Shown here: positions 17,079 to 26,279 of the stretch, piece by piece
How positions within the stretch are numbered: position 1 is the stretch's first letter
Layout of the letters: each line of letters opens with the position of its first letter
Source: CAZNXJ01 sp964577115
Lineage (GTDB): Bacteria > Planctomycetota > Planctomycetia > Pirellulales > Pirellulaceae
NCBI GenBank assembly: GCA_964577115.1
Contig: CAZNXJ010000016.1
Coordinates: 1-64,000 of the forward strand
Reading direction: 5' to 3'
Length of the DNA stretch: 64,000 nucleotides
Translations under genes and position numbers: made by a program
Notes under the pieces: model-generated
Database searches by the model: none
The model's input: only the letters and a program-made list of their open reading frames with translations
What the model was told of the DNA's origin: nothing

Positions 17079-18074
17079 TCAGCGCGTGATCCAGAGGAAG
17101 CTCTTGCCGGCCTCGTCCGTCCGAATCTCGCAGCGGAGCATCGCCTTGAACAGAACTTTATCGAGGATGTTCTTGTAGAACGTGCGCCCGGACGGGATCG
17201 ACGCCTTTGTTGTCTTCAGGTCGATGTTGTGCTGAGCGAGCGCGTTGTGATCGTAGAAGAACGGCACGTTGACGCGCTGCTGGATCGCGTCGAGCGTTTC
17301 CGCCACGGGCGTGTCGTGGATCTCGACATTCAGGAATTTGAATAGATCGGGCACTGTGTCTTTCGGCGGACGTTCGGCCGGCCATCCCGCAGGCCAGTAC
17401 TCGCCCCCTTTACGTGCGCGAACGATATCGAGCCGCGTGCGCCCACCGGCACGCTGCGGCACAACCGCCAGGCCATGCGGGCGCAGAGCGAGTGCCAGGC
17501 TGGTGCCGGCGCTGAAGCCCTCGAATTCGTCGAGCACGGGGGCGCGCACGGGGGAGGTGTCTTTCCAGGAGATTTCCACGGCTACCTGTCGCTGTAGCCG
17601 CATCGCGAACTCGTCGGTCGGCAGGGACTGGGTCGAGAACCGTACAGGGGCGGTCATCCGCTCGTGCAGATCGACGAGCTGTTCTTCGGTCAGGCCGAAA
17701 ATTCCACGCGGGGCCGTCAGGCCAGTGGCGCCTTCATCCCCCAGGCGTGTCATCCAGCCCGTGATGCGTTCACGATCTGAAAGCCCGAAGCGGCCGCCGG
17801 GAAGCTCCAATTGATTGCGCGACGTGAGGATTCCCACGACGCGGTATCGCCGTTCGCCGACCTTCGTAACTTCGGGACGTTCACGGCCTCGGCCGGCGCG
17901 GATGCGGACGGTCGTACCGGGGATTTCGCCGAGCATCGAAAGCCATTGGCGTTCGCCGCCCAGCGGAAAACCGGGGTCGGTGACCAGTTCGAATTCGACG
18001 CGCGTTTGCGCGAACACCGTTGTTGTCAGCAGCAGGCTGAACAACACGCTCGCACAGGCCAGCTTGCTCGGCAC
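17079..18074 (-). CDS. exported protein with C-terminal STN-like domain
   Basis: GTG 18074 is preceded by GGAGGCG at about 8 bases and starts a clean Sec signal peptide (SVLFSLLLTTTVFAQT), giving 331 residues; the longer frame to 18182 has no support. The C-terminal 80 residues (FKFLNVEIHDTPVAETLDAIQQRVNVPFFYDHNAL and on; key residues V, L, I and F) resemble a secretin/TonB N-terminal (STN) domain, a small fold in envelope proteins. No barrel or plug follows, so it is not a receptor. The function is unknown; a periplasmic protein-interaction role is plausible. It sits alone between convergent hglS and a same-strand TIM barrel gene. Confidence 0.7.
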   Translation of the reverse strand: MPSKLACASVLFSLLLTTTVFAQTRVEFELVTDPGFPLGGERQWLSMLGEIPGTTVRIRAGRGRERPEVTKVGERRYRVVGILTSRNQLELPGGRFGLSDRERITGWMTRLGDEGATGLTAPRGIFGLTEEQLVDLHERMTAPVRFSTQSLPTDEFAMRLQRQVAVEISWKDTSPVRAPVLDEFEGFSAGTSLALALRPHGLAVVPQRAGGRTRLDIVRARKGGEYWPAGWPAERPPKDTVPDLFKFLNVEIHDTPVAETLDAIQQRVNVPFFYDHNALAQHNIDLKTTKASIPSGRTFYKNILDKVLFKAMLRCEIRTDEAGKSFLWITR

Positions 18075-18221
18075 CGGTATCGCCTCCGTCGGCGGGGTCC
18101 TTGAGTGGAAGGGGCGCGGTCCGCCGGGCGAACGCCAGCGCCCTTTGAGCAGTATAGCACGCCGGGCATCACCGCCCCCCAACTCGACGCCGCTTCCGAG
18201 GCCATTCGCGGGCCGCGGGGA

Positions 18222-19217
18222 CTATTCTTCGAAGGCCGCGTCGAACGCGCGGGCGCTCGCGGGGAAGTCGAGCTTCCGAGTGAATTCGCAGGCTTCACGC
18301 GCCCCGAATTCGCGATCCATCCCCGAGTCTTCCCATTCGATGGAGAGCGGACCCGAGTAGCCGATCGCATTGAGCGCGCGAATGATCTCTTCGAAGTTCA
18401 CACCGCCGCGGCCGGGGCTGCGGAAATCCCAGCCGCGCCGCGCATCACCGAAGTTCAAGTGGCTGGCCAGAATGCCGCTGCGCCCGTCGAGCGTCGTGAC
18501 GGCGTCCTTGATGTGCACGTGATAAATGCGATCAGGGAAGGCGCGGATGAATTCCACCGGATCGACGCCCTGCCAATGCAGATGGCTCGGATCAAAGTTG
18601 AATCCGAACTCTTCGCGGTGGTCGAGCGCTTCGAGAGCGCGCTGCGCCGTGTAGAGGTCGAATGCGATCTCGGTCGGATGCACTTCCAACGCGAACTTGA
18701 CGCCGCATTCGCCGAACACGTCGAGGATGGGGTTGAACCGTTCGGCGAACAGGGCAAAGCCGTCGTCGAGCATCTTTTGGGGAACGGGCGGGAATGAGTA
18801 CAGCAAATGCCAGATGCTCGACCCGGTAAAACCGTTCACGACGCTAACGCCGAACTTTTGCGCGGCACGAGCCGTGTTCTTCAGTTCTTCCGCCGCGCGC
18901 TGGTTGACGCCCGCCGGATCACCATCGCCCCAAACATACGGTGGTAAGATCGCTCGGTGACGCTCGTCGATCAAGTCCAGCACGGCCTGCCCCACCAGGT
19001 GATTGCTGATCGCGTAGCACTGTAGGTCGTGACGATCCAACAAGTCGCGTTTCTGTGCGCAGTAGCCGTCGTCCGCAAGCGCCTTGTCGACTTCGAAATG
19101 ATCACCCCAGCAAGCCAGCTCGATGCCGTCGTAGCCGAATTCCTTCGTCTTGCGAGCCATGTCTTCGAGCGGCAGATCGGCCCATTGGCCGGTGAACAAA
19201 GTGACCGGACGCGCCAT
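18222..19217 (-). CDS. sugar phosphate isomerase/epimerase-like TIM barrel
   Basis: This 331-residue cytoplasmic protein belongs to the xylose isomerase-like AP endonuclease-2 superfamily. Its metal-site segments are recognisable: YDGIELACWGDHFEV, FALEVHPTEIAFDLYT, FNFDPSHLHWQGVD, YHVHIKDA and LSIEWEDSGMDREFG, supplying Glu, Asp and His ligands. AAGGAG lies 7 bases before ATG 19217. No signal peptide is seen, unlike the two Tat-type relatives elsewhere in the window. The substrate is unknown; a sugar or inositol derivative is typical. Confidence 0.88.
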   Translation of the reverse strand: MARPVTLFTGQWADLPLEDMARKTKEFGYDGIELACWGDHFEVDKALADDGYCAQKRDLLDRHDLQCYAISNHLVGQAVLDLIDERHRAILPPYVWGDGDPAGVNQRAAEELKNTARAAQKFGVSVVNGFTGSSIWHLLYSFPPVPQKMLDDGFALFAERFNPILDVFGECGVKFALEVHPTEIAFDLYTAQRALEALDHREEFGFNFDPSHLHWQGVDPVEFIRAFPDRIYHVHIKDAVTTLDGRSGILASHLNFGDARRGWDFRSPGRGGVNFEEIIRALNAIGYSGPLSIEWEDSGMDREFGAREACEFTRKLDFPASARAFDAAFEE

Positions 19218-19423
19218 GCGTAGCTCCTTGTGGTGCAAACCGAGTGCGTTATTCAAGCCGATTCCCGTACGTTCGGCGTCATTGTTGCTATCGGCCGCGT
19301 GCCACGCAACCGGATCGCCTGGCTCGGGCGTTTCACGTAACCGCCGCCGGCACATGGCGGCATGGTAAACTGAAAGTGTGCCGCTGCTGATCGATCTCGC
19401 TGCCTAACCTGTCGAGTGCCGAA

Positions 19424-21271
19424 GTGGTTCGCCCGTTCTCCCTTGCTCATGCCGTACTGTTTCTGTTGCTGGCAGTTACGTACGGATCGTTCGTGCCGCG
19501 CATGGGCGGGGCGGCCGAGGCGATTCGGGCTGCACGGGCGGAGATCGATCGCCAATTCATCAACGAGCTGGCGGAAGTTGCGGAACGGTGCGAGCAACTC
19601 GATTTGCTCGACGAAGCCGAGCAGACGCGTTCCTGGTGGATCCCACGTTATCCGGGGCGCGAATACGTGTTCCTTCCGCCCAGTGAGAATGACCTGACCG
19701 CTCCAGCGGCGCCGCAGTCGCCGCGCGACTACTGGCGAAAACGTTTTCTCGAGGTGCGGCGGCGGCACGCCCAGCGCCTCTTCGAAGTGGCTCGCGAGCA
19801 TGCGAAGTCCGAACCCGCCTGCGCTTACTCACTGCTCTATGAAGTCCTGCGCGAAGATCCCGATCATGAGGAAGCGCGGAGGATCTTAGGGTATCGGCGA
19901 GTGGACAATGCGTGGAGGCGGCCGGGCGACCAGGTGCAGAGTAGCGTGGGTCGAGCGGATATGCCGGAGTACGGTTTTGCGGCGCGCCAGTACCATCAAA
20001 TCACTACCGCCCATTTCCGCCTCGTCACCGACGCCGACGCCCCCGCGGCGCAGGAAATCGCAAGGCGGCTCGAAGACCTGCATGCGGTCTGGCGGCAGGT
20101 GTTCTTTACCTACTGGAGCGACGGAGCGACGCTTGCTCGCCGCTTCGCGAGCGGTGCGTCCGACTATCGACCGCGCGGCGAGAAGCACCGCGTCGTCTGG
20201 TTTCGTGATCGCGAGCATTACCTGGCGGCACTGCGGCCGCGCGAGCCGCTGATCGAAAAGACGCTCGGCATCTATCTCGACAAGCAGCGAACTACCTTCG
20301 TCTATGGCGATCCAGAACAGATGCGAGCGACGTGGGTACATGAAGTGACCCACCAGTTGTTTGCCGAATCGCTGCGCACTGCGCTGCAAGTGGCTGAACG
20401 GCAGAACCTGTGGATCGTCGAAGGGGTCGCGCTGTTCATGGAGTCGCTGCGGTGGCAGGATGGCTACTGCTTGCTCGGCGGCTACGATGCCGATCGTTTG
20501 CAATATGCTCGCTACCGAGCGTTAAACGACAAATTCTACGTGCCGCTCGTGCAGTTCACGTCGCTGGGCCGCGCCGTCGTGCAGCGCGACCCCAACATCG
20601 GGGCCCTCTATAGCCAGGCCGCGGGCGTGACGCACTTTTTGATGAGCGACCCGGAGTTGCGGCCGGTGGTCGTCCGGCTGCTGACGGCCGTGTACCAGGG
20701 CCGCGATTACCCTGCGATGCTTGCCGAACTGAGCGACCGCAGCTTCGAGGAGCTCGACAAGCAGTACGCCGACTTCTTAGTGCTCGACGACGACGATCTC
20801 GTGCCGGGGCCACCGGTCGCGAACCTGTACCTGGGACATACCAGGATTACGGACGCCGGAATCGCGCGGGTTGCGCTCGACGAACTTGAATGGCTCGACG
20901 TCGGCTACACGCGCATCGGCGAGCAGGGGCTGAGCCATATCGCTCGCGCCCCGCGGCTCCGGCGCTTGACACTCGAACACACCGCCGTGCCTCCGCAGGC
21001 GCTCGGCGCCCTGGCAAACCTCCGCCAGCTCGAATACCTCGACTTGTCCGGGTTACCGGTGACGGACGAGCAGCTGGAGTTTGTGCAGCGGCTCGAACAA
21101 CTTGAATCGCTCTGGCTTACCGAAACGCTCGTCACCGACGCCGGGCGGAGGGAGCTCGAAAAGCTGCCGAATTTGAAGACGATAGACGTCTCGCGCACCG
21201 ACGCTTCCAGCGATTCTGCGGCGTCGCCGAACGAGCTCGACCGCTCGCCTACGACGCCGGCGGTGCCGTAG
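19424..21271 (+). CDS. exported metalloprotease-like (HEVTH) protein with C-terminal leucine-rich repeats
   Basis: This 615-residue protein has an N-terminal hydrophobic segment (about 8-22) and a helical region. A gluzincin-like domain carries zinc motif HEVTH at 306-310 and a downstream Glu in WIVEGVALFMESL. From about residue 455 there are four or five leucine-rich repeats, each close to the form L-x-x-L-x-L-x-x-T-x-I/V-T-D-x-G. The LRR part is typical of planctomycete ribonuclease-inhibitor-like repeats. The fusion suggests a secreted peptidase whose target is recognised by LRRs. The GTG 19424 start is uncertain, with no clear ribosome binding site. Confidence 0.72.
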   Translation: MVRPFSLAHAVLFLLLAVTYGSFVPRMGGAAEAIRAARAEIDRQFINELAEVAERCEQLDLLDEAEQTRSWWIPRYPGREYVFLPPSENDLTAPAAPQSPRDYWRKRFLEVRRRHAQRLFEVAREHAKSEPACAYSLLYEVLREDPDHEEARRILGYRRVDNAWRRPGDQVQSSVGRADMPEYGFAARQYHQITTAHFRLVTDADAPAAQEIARRLEDLHAVWRQVFFTYWSDGATLARRFASGASDYRPRGEKHRVVWFRDREHYLAALRPREPLIEKTLGIYLDKQRTTFVYGDPEQMRATWVHEVTHQLFAESLRTALQVAERQNLWIVEGVALFMESLRWQDGYCLLGGYDADRLQYARYRALNDKFYVPLVQFTSLGRAVVQRDPNIGALYSQAAGVTHFLMSDPELRPVVVRLLTAVYQGRDYPAMLAELSDRSFEELDKQYADFLVLDDDDLVPGPPVANLYLGHTRITDAGIARVALDELEWLDVGYTRIGEQGLSHIARAPRLRRLTLEHTAVPPQALGALANLRQLEYLDLSGLPVTDEQLEFVQRLEQLESLWLTETLVTDAGRRELEKLPNLKTIDVSRTDASSDSAASPNELDRSPTTPAVP

Positions 21272-21392
21272 TTGCCTCGCCGACGAGCGCATCGCGAGCC
21301 GCCGCCGCCGGCGGTGCGGCGGGCGCCGCGCGGGAAATACGTGCGAATATTTGAGCATTCGAGAACCCATTTGCAGACAACAGGAGATCACC

Positions 21393-22181
21393 GTGCGCCC
21401 TTGGGTACTGGCTGAAACGAATTATGGGTTCACTCGCGAGCATCGATACGAGGTCGCTGTCCTGCCGCTGGGTGCCACCGAACCGCATAACCTGCATTTG
21501 CCCTACGGAACGGATACGCTCGAAGCGCAAATCATCGGCCAGCATGTCTGCGCGGAGGCTCACCAGCGCGGCGCCAATGTCGTGCTGTTGCCGACGATCC
21601 CGTTTGGAACCGAGAGCAACCTGCGCGAGTTCCCGCTGGCGATCAATGTGCAGCCGACCACGCTGTTTCGGTTCCTGGAGGATGTCATCGAATCGATTGT
21701 TCAGAGCGGCATTCGCAAGATCGTGCTACTGAACAGCCATGGTGGCAATGATTTGAAACCGCTCTTGCGCGAACTGTACGGGCGGAGCGAGGCGCAGCTG
21801 TTCCTTTGCAACTGGTACCAGATGGTCAAGGACTGCTATGGCCAGATCTTCGAGCACCCCGAGGATCATGCGGGCGAGATGGAAACGTCGTTCGCGCTCG
21901 CGTATTTCCCCGAACTGGTAGCTCGGCGGGAAGACGGTTCGCTGGCGGCCGACGAGGGAGCGACCGCGGCGAGCCGGCTACGAGCGGTCCGCGAAGGCTG
22001 GGTGAGCATCACGCGTCCCTGGCACCTGCTGACCACCAACGCCGGCTCGGGCAACCCGCACGCGGCGTCGGCCGACAAGGGCCGGCAGCTCATGAGCGTA
22101 CTCGTCGAGCGGCTCGCGGAGTTTCTGGTGGAGCTGTCAGCGGCGAGTTTAGACGAGCGATTTCCGTTCGAAGGTCCGTAA
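21393..22181 (+). CDS. creatininase family amidohydrolase
   Basis: This 262-residue protein matches the creatininase/MftE fold: VLPLGATEPHNLHLPYGTDT carries the metal ligands Glu, His and Asp. ILL-type segment IVLLNSHGGN, and the later DHAGEMETSFALAYFP supply the remaining His and Glu ligands. Members hydrolyse cyclic amides or peptide-like bonds with Zn or Mn; the substrate here is unknown. GTG 21393 follows AGGAG by 7 bases; the frame extends to TTG 21351 but without a site. Confidence 0.88.
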   Translation: MRPWVLAETNYGFTREHRYEVAVLPLGATEPHNLHLPYGTDTLEAQIIGQHVCAEAHQRGANVVLLPTIPFGTESNLREFPLAINVQPTTLFRFLEDVIESIVQSGIRKIVLLNSHGGNDLKPLLRELYGRSEAQLFLCNWYQMVKDCYGQIFEHPEDHAGEMETSFALAYFPELVARREDGSLAADEGATAASRLRAVREGWVSITRPWHLLTTNAGSGNPHAASADKGRQLMSVLVERLAEFLVELSAASLDERFPFEGP

Positions 22182-22257
22182 CGGCCGGGATTTTTGAAGC
22201 ATAATTGGGTGGCGGCGAGCGGACCCCGGCCGCGGGCGCAGGGTCTTTGGCACGCGG

Positions 22258-22287
22258 TTGACGGCCTGTGGAGGCCCTGTGTACATT
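22258..22287 (+). promoter_or_regulatory. possible sigma70-type promoter of tRNA-His
   Basis: TTGACG at 22258-22263 matches five of six -35 consensus bases. TACATT at 22282-22287 matches four of six -10 bases at an 18-bp spacing. Transcription would start about 20 bp before the tRNA gene. Confidence 0.4.
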
Positions 22288-22312
22288 TCAAGGCTTGCTG
22301 AACGCGAATTGT

Positions 22313-22387
22313 GGTGGCTGTAGCTCAGCTGGTTAGAGCGTTGGATTGTGGCTCCAAAGGTCGGGGGTTCGAATCCCCTCAGCCACC
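22313..22387 (+). tRNA. tRNA-His (anticodon GTG)
   Basis: A full cloverleaf can be drawn. The acceptor is GTGGCTG with CAGCCAC; the D arm is GCTC/GAGC; the anticodon stem is TTGGA/TCCAA around loop TTGTGGC (anticodon GTG); the T arm contains GGTTCGAATCC. The preceding G at 22313 and C at 22387 provide the G-1:C73 pair specific to tRNA-His. The 3' CCA is not encoded. The gene stands alone. Confidence 0.97.
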
Positions 22388-22624
22388 CTCTTTTTGCGAC
22401 GAGCGGTAAGGCTTGTCCTCGGGCGTTGCGCCCCCTCTCTCCCTCCGAGTCAACCTTCTTCCGCCGCGTCACACCGGCCCCTTGGGGAACTTGCATCGCC
22501 TGGCCACTCCTCTTCTTCTGGCACTCGCCTAGACGCCAAGCTACAATCGGGCCGCTACCCTGCCTTTCGGGTGGGGTGGCCCCGCACTGGCGAAATGGGA
22601 CCTGGTGGCAGCGAGGGCGCAGCG

Positions 22625-23617
22625 ATGGGGATCACGCGAGCTCGCAGACGGCGGGCTTTTACTCTGGTTGAACTTCTGGTCGTACTGGCGATCATCGGCC
22701 TCTTGATCGCCCTCGTCTTACCGGCCGTCCAGGCGGCTCGCGAGTCGGCTCGCCGCGCGCAGTGCTCGAACAATCTCCGCCAGATCGGCCTCGCGGCGAT
22801 CCAGTTTCACGATGCGAATCGATTCCTGCCGCCCGGCGTGCTCGGGTCAGGGCCCTACGGCGCCATGTACCCACCCGTCGCTCCGTGGCTTGGCAATCAG
22901 TACGCCGGCGTGCTGCCGTACCTGCTGCCTTTTCTTGAACTGAGTGCCGTGGCCGATCAGATCCGGATCCGCATGCGCGTGGAGGAGACGGACAAGGCGT
23001 GGTGGGAGGACGTGGATACCTGGCGCGTGGCGCAGGTGCGGATCAGCACGTTTCATTGCCCGTCCACGAACCCGTATGGCAATCAGCACTGTGTGGGGGC
23101 GTGTCTGCTGACGTACTACGATCCGGCGATTCCCAACTCGACCGCTCAGTTTCTCTTCTTTGGCAATTTGGAAGGCGGTGGTGAGCTCGGGCGGACGAAC
23201 TACCTTCCCTCCGCGGGCATCTTCGGCAACGTCGAAGGTTATTGGCACGAATTCAAAGGACCCTTCAGCACGCGCACGCAGAACACGTTTGGCTACATGA
23301 GCGATGGTACGTCGCACACCTTGTTCTTTGGTGAATGGCGAGGCGGGCGACTCGATGTGGCTCCCTATGACCGCGGCTACCAGGCGGCGTACGCGTGGAT
23401 GGGGGCGTCGGGGCATCCTGCGATCTGGGGCATCCGGTATCAAAACTCCCCCGGCCCTGGATGGTGGCAGTACAGCAGCCATCATCCGGGCGTGGTGCAG
23501 TTCTGCTTCGCCGACGGATCCGTGCATGCGATCAGTCAGACGGTTGACGAGTACCGATTTCTCCTCGCGGCGGCCATGCACGATGGCCAGACGCCGAAGG
23601 AGGGCCCGCTGCCGTGA
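22625..23617 (+). CDS. DUF1559 protein with type II pseudopilin-like N-terminus
   Basis: This 330-residue protein begins with a basic leader and the prepilin signature FTLVELLVVLAIIGLLIALVLPA (residues 10-32; cleavage before F with Glu at +5). A DUF1559 domain follows, containing ARESARRAQCSNNLRQIGLA and the H-X9-DG motif HPGVVQFCFADG near the C-terminus. These proteins are heavily expanded in Planctomycetes; they are processed by prepilin peptidase and their role is unproven. ATG 22625 follows GAGGGCG. The frame is open back into the tRNA gene, but that extension is not coding. Confidence 0.92.
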   Translation: MGITRARRRRAFTLVELLVVLAIIGLLIALVLPAVQAARESARRAQCSNNLRQIGLAAIQFHDANRFLPPGVLGSGPYGAMYPPVAPWLGNQYAGVLPYLLPFLELSAVADQIRIRMRVEETDKAWWEDVDTWRVAQVRISTFHCPSTNPYGNQHCVGACLLTYYDPAIPNSTAQFLFFGNLEGGGELGRTNYLPSAGIFGNVEGYWHEFKGPFSTRTQNTFGYMSDGTSHTLFFGEWRGGRLDVAPYDRGYQAAYAWMGASGHPAIWGIRYQNSPGPGWWQYSSHHPGVVQFCFADGSVHAISQTVDEYRFLLAAAMHDGQTPKEGPLP

Positions 23618-23697
23618 GCCGTATGCGATGGCGGGGGAAGTTGTGGAAATATTGATGAGCACCAGTAGATGAACGACGCTGAGAGGAACATATCGCG

Positions 23698-23868
23698 ATG
23701 CGCGCAGTGGCTATGAAGATCGCACCATTGCTTCTTGTGCTGCTTGCCGGCTGCAGCGACGAGCAGCGGGTCGAATACCCCGAGAATCCGACGGACGGCC
23801 CGGCCGGTCCGCCGACGGCTAGCACCTCGGCGCCGGCAAGCCCCGCGCAGCTGCCCGCGGAAGAGTGA
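23698..23868 (+). CDS. small lipoprotein downstream of the DUF1559 gene
   Basis: The gene encodes 56 residues from ATG 23698, with GAGAGGA 9 bases upstream. The leader ends in a clear lipobox LLAGC (Cys19). The short mature part is hydrophilic and rich in Pro, Ala, Thr and Glu, so it is probably unstructured. It lies 80 bp after the DUF1559 gene on the same strand, an arrangement common beside such genes. The function is unknown. Confidence 0.75.
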   Translation: MRAVAMKIAPLLLVLLAGCSDEQRVEYPENPTDGPAGPPTASTSAPASPAQLPAEE

Positions 23869-24114
23869 GCGAGCGGCTGAGCCAGGGCGGCGCTTGGTGC
23901 TGAGCGGGCGTGCTTGGTTTCGTTTGGGTCTTTTGCGGCGAGGCGTTTTGACCCGGTAGCGTGTCGGCTACACCCGGTTGGTCGCGCGCAGCGGCAATCA
24001 TTGGCGCGACCAAAGCTGGTCTGCTACAACCTTAGACGCATTCACGACGCATTCCTACATCGACGAATTGCCACACGCGCCGTCTCGCGTTGCCTTCTGA
24101 ACGGAGCACCTACG

Positions 24115-25311
24115 ATGTCCACGAACGGTTCGCTGAATCGGAAACTGCGCATGGCCCTGGTCGGGGGCGGACGGGGGTCATTTATCGGCCGAGTGCATTG
24201 CACGGCGGCCGTTTTGGACAACCGAGCGGCGCTTGTTGCCGGAGCGTTGTCCTCTGACCCGCAGCGAGCAAAAGAATCAGCGCCGGACTACGATATTCCG
24301 CCGGAGCGCGCCTACGGTTCCTACAAAGAGTTGCTGGAAACGGAAGCCAAGCGTCCGGCCGACGAGCGGATCGATTTCGTTTCGGTGACGACGCCGAATC
24401 ATACGCATTTTGAGATCGCCAAGGCCGCCATCGAGGCGGGTTTCCATGTCATCTGCGATAAGCCGATGACGTTTGATCTGGCGCAGGCCGAGGAGCTTCT
24501 CAAGGCGGTCGAAAAATCGAACGTCGTGTTCGCGCTAACTCACAACTACACCGGTTACCCGCTTGTCCGCCAGGCACGCGAAATGATTCTCGGTGGCGAG
24601 CTGGGCGAGATTCAGGCGGTTCGCGCCTTCTATATCCAGGGTTGGCTGCGCACGCGGCTCGAAAACGAAAACCAAAAGCAGGCCGCGTGGCGAACCGATC
24701 CGTCGAAGAGCGGTGCGGCGGGCTGCTTCGGCGATATCGCGACACACGCGTACAATCTGGCCCGCTACATGACGGGCCTCTTGCCGTCCGAGATCAGCTG
24801 CACGCTGAAAACGTTCGAGCCCGGCCGCCAGCTCGACGATTACGGCACGGCCGTGATTCGCTTCCAGAACGGCGGACTGGGTACCGTCACGGCGTCGCAG
24901 ATCAGCCATGGCCGCGAGAACGATCTATTTATCGAAATCGACGGCACGAAGGGCTCCTTGCAGTGGCGCCAGGAAGAGCCGAACGTGATGACGCTGCGGC
25001 AGAACGGCGAGCCGCACAAGCTGTACACGCGCAATCCGAACGCCCCGTACATGAACCGTTCGGGCATCGAGGCCTGTCGGTTGCCGAGCGGCCATCCGGA
25101 AGCGTTTTTTGAGGCGTTCGCGAACATTTACCGAGCGGCCTATGACGACATGGTGCGCGTGGCCGAGGGCCAGAAGATCGAACGCCGCGACACGATTTAC
25201 CCGAATGTCTACGACGGCGTTGAAGGGATGTATTTCATTCAGCAGAGCGTCGAGAGCAGCCGGCAGAATGGCGCCTGGCTGCCGATGAAGCACGACGCGG
25301 CGCGGCGCTAG
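24115..25311 (+). CDS. Gfo/Idh/MocA family oxidoreductase
   Basis: This 398-residue cytoplasmic dehydrogenase has Rossmann segment MALVGGGRGSFIGRVH, TPNHTHFEIAKAAIEAGFHV and catalytic DKPMTFD (Lys in the usual EKP/DKP position). The C-terminal domain carries GAAGCFGDIATHAYNLARYMTG, whose Asp and His are the usual catalytic pair. It differs clearly from the paralogue at 8651, so the substrates probably differ. Planctomycete members often act on sugars or inositols. GGAG lies 9 bases before ATG 24115; the frame open to 23914 is not supported. Confidence 0.9.
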   Translation: MSTNGSLNRKLRMALVGGGRGSFIGRVHCTAAVLDNRAALVAGALSSDPQRAKESAPDYDIPPERAYGSYKELLETEAKRPADERIDFVSVTTPNHTHFEIAKAAIEAGFHVICDKPMTFDLAQAEELLKAVEKSNVVFALTHNYTGYPLVRQAREMILGGELGEIQAVRAFYIQGWLRTRLENENQKQAAWRTDPSKSGAAGCFGDIATHAYNLARYMTGLLPSEISCTLKTFEPGRQLDDYGTAVIRFQNGGLGTVTASQISHGRENDLFIEIDGTKGSLQWRQEEPNVMTLRQNGEPHKLYTRNPNAPYMNRSGIEACRLPSGHPEAFFEAFANIYRAAYDDMVRVAEGQKIERRDTIYPNVYDGVEGMYFIQQSVESSRQNGAWLPMKHDAARR

Positions 25312-25484
25312 CCGGCACGCGCCGCGCCGGGATGCCCGCCCTGCGGCGCAAGTGGACACTCGCGGCGGATGCGCAGTACACTGGCTAAAAGCGGTTGATT
25401 GCGCGCGGCCGGCGCTTGCCGGAGGTGGGGTGTCCGCGGATCTGCTCGCAGATCTATTGAATAAAGATCCAAAGGAAGCAGTTC

Positions 25485-26048
25485 ATGATTCAAGACCGCA
25501 ATACGGTACGCACGGGACTGATCGGAATGGCGGCCGGACTCGCCCTAGCCGCGCTGCTCCTCGGCGCCTATCAGCTTGGCCGCAGCAGTTCGGCCGAGGG
25601 CTTTCCGCTCCCCGAAACCGTCGTGCAGGCCATGGCGTCGCACGGCAGCAAGACCATGGCGATCGCGACGGGACCGATCGACGAGGGCGAAGGCCTGTTT
25701 GTGCTCGACTATCTGACCGGCGAATTGCAGTGCTTCGTCTGCAATCCGCGTGGCGGCGGCCGCTTTTTCGCACATTTTCGCGCGAACGTTGTCGAAGCGC
25801 TGGGTGTCGAACAGGGCAAGACGCCGGACTATCTGCTTGTGCTCGGCGCGATGGAGTTCACGCCGCGCCAACCCGGGGTCGCTCGTCCCGGCCACTGTGT
25901 CGCTTATGTCTGTGATGCGAACACGGGCAACATCGCGGCTTTCGGCGTGCCATGGAATCGGAACGCTGCTTCCACGGGCCAGCCGCAGCGTGGGGCGCTC
26001 GTCTTGCTGGATGTCGCCAAAGCACGGAACTTGAACGTCATCGAATAG
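25485..26048 (+). CDS. membrane-anchored uncharacterised protein upstream of thiSG
   Basis: This 187-residue protein has one N-terminal transmembrane segment (about 10-30) and a globular exported domain I cannot assign. A CFVCNPRGGGRFFAHFR segment has a CxxC pair (about residues 85-88). The N-terminal half of the soluble part alternates strands and loops (AIATGPIDEGEGLFVLDYLTG), suggesting a beta-propeller-like or WD-type blade. AAGGAAG precedes ATG 25485. It is 13 bp before thiS, so co-transcription with thiamine genes is likely, but no thiamine role is visible. Confidence 0.7.
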   Translation: MIQDRNTVRTGLIGMAAGLALAALLLGAYQLGRSSSAEGFPLPETVVQAMASHGSKTMAIATGPIDEGEGLFVLDYLTGELQCFVCNPRGGGRFFAHFRANVVEALGVEQGKTPDYLLVLGAMEFTPRQPGVARPGHCVAYVCDANTGNIAAFGVPWNRNAASTGQPQRGALVLLDVAKARNLNVIE

Positions 26049-26061
26049 ATCGCGGAGCGAA

Positions 26062-26277
26062 ATGACGCAGAACACGATGGTTACGATCCAGTTGAACGGG
26101 CGCCCGCATACGCTGCCCGCCGACGGATCGGTTGCGGATCTTTTGCAGCAGCTCGGGGCCAAGCGCCCCCTGGCCGTCGAGGTGAACGAGCAGGTGGTGC
26201 CGCGAACGCTGCACGCTCAAACTCGCCTTCAGCAGGGTGACCGCGTCGAGCTGGTAACGCTCGTCGGAGGAGGTTGA
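26062..26277 (+). CDS. thiS: sulfur carrier protein ThiS
   Basis: This 71-residue ubiquitin-like protein ends in the Gly-Gly tail (VTLVGGG) that is adenylated and thiocarboxylated to carry sulfur for the thiazole ring of thiamine. VTIQLNGRPHTL and the LLQQLG segment fit the ThiS fold. CGGAG lies 5 bases before ATG 26062; ATG 26077 is an alternative that would remove five residues. Its stop (26275-26277) is two bases before the thiG start, indicating translational coupling. Confidence 0.93.
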   Translation: MTQNTMVTIQLNGRPHTLPADGSVADLLQQLGAKRPLAVEVNEQVVPRTLHAQTRLQQGDRVELVTLVGGG

Positions 26278-26279
26278 TT

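Noticed and set aside
22346..22624. N-terminal extension of the DUF1559 frame starting inside the tRNA gene
   Set aside because: The tRNA is a mature RNA gene and the prepilin leader needs a short N-terminus. ATG 22625 has a binding site.
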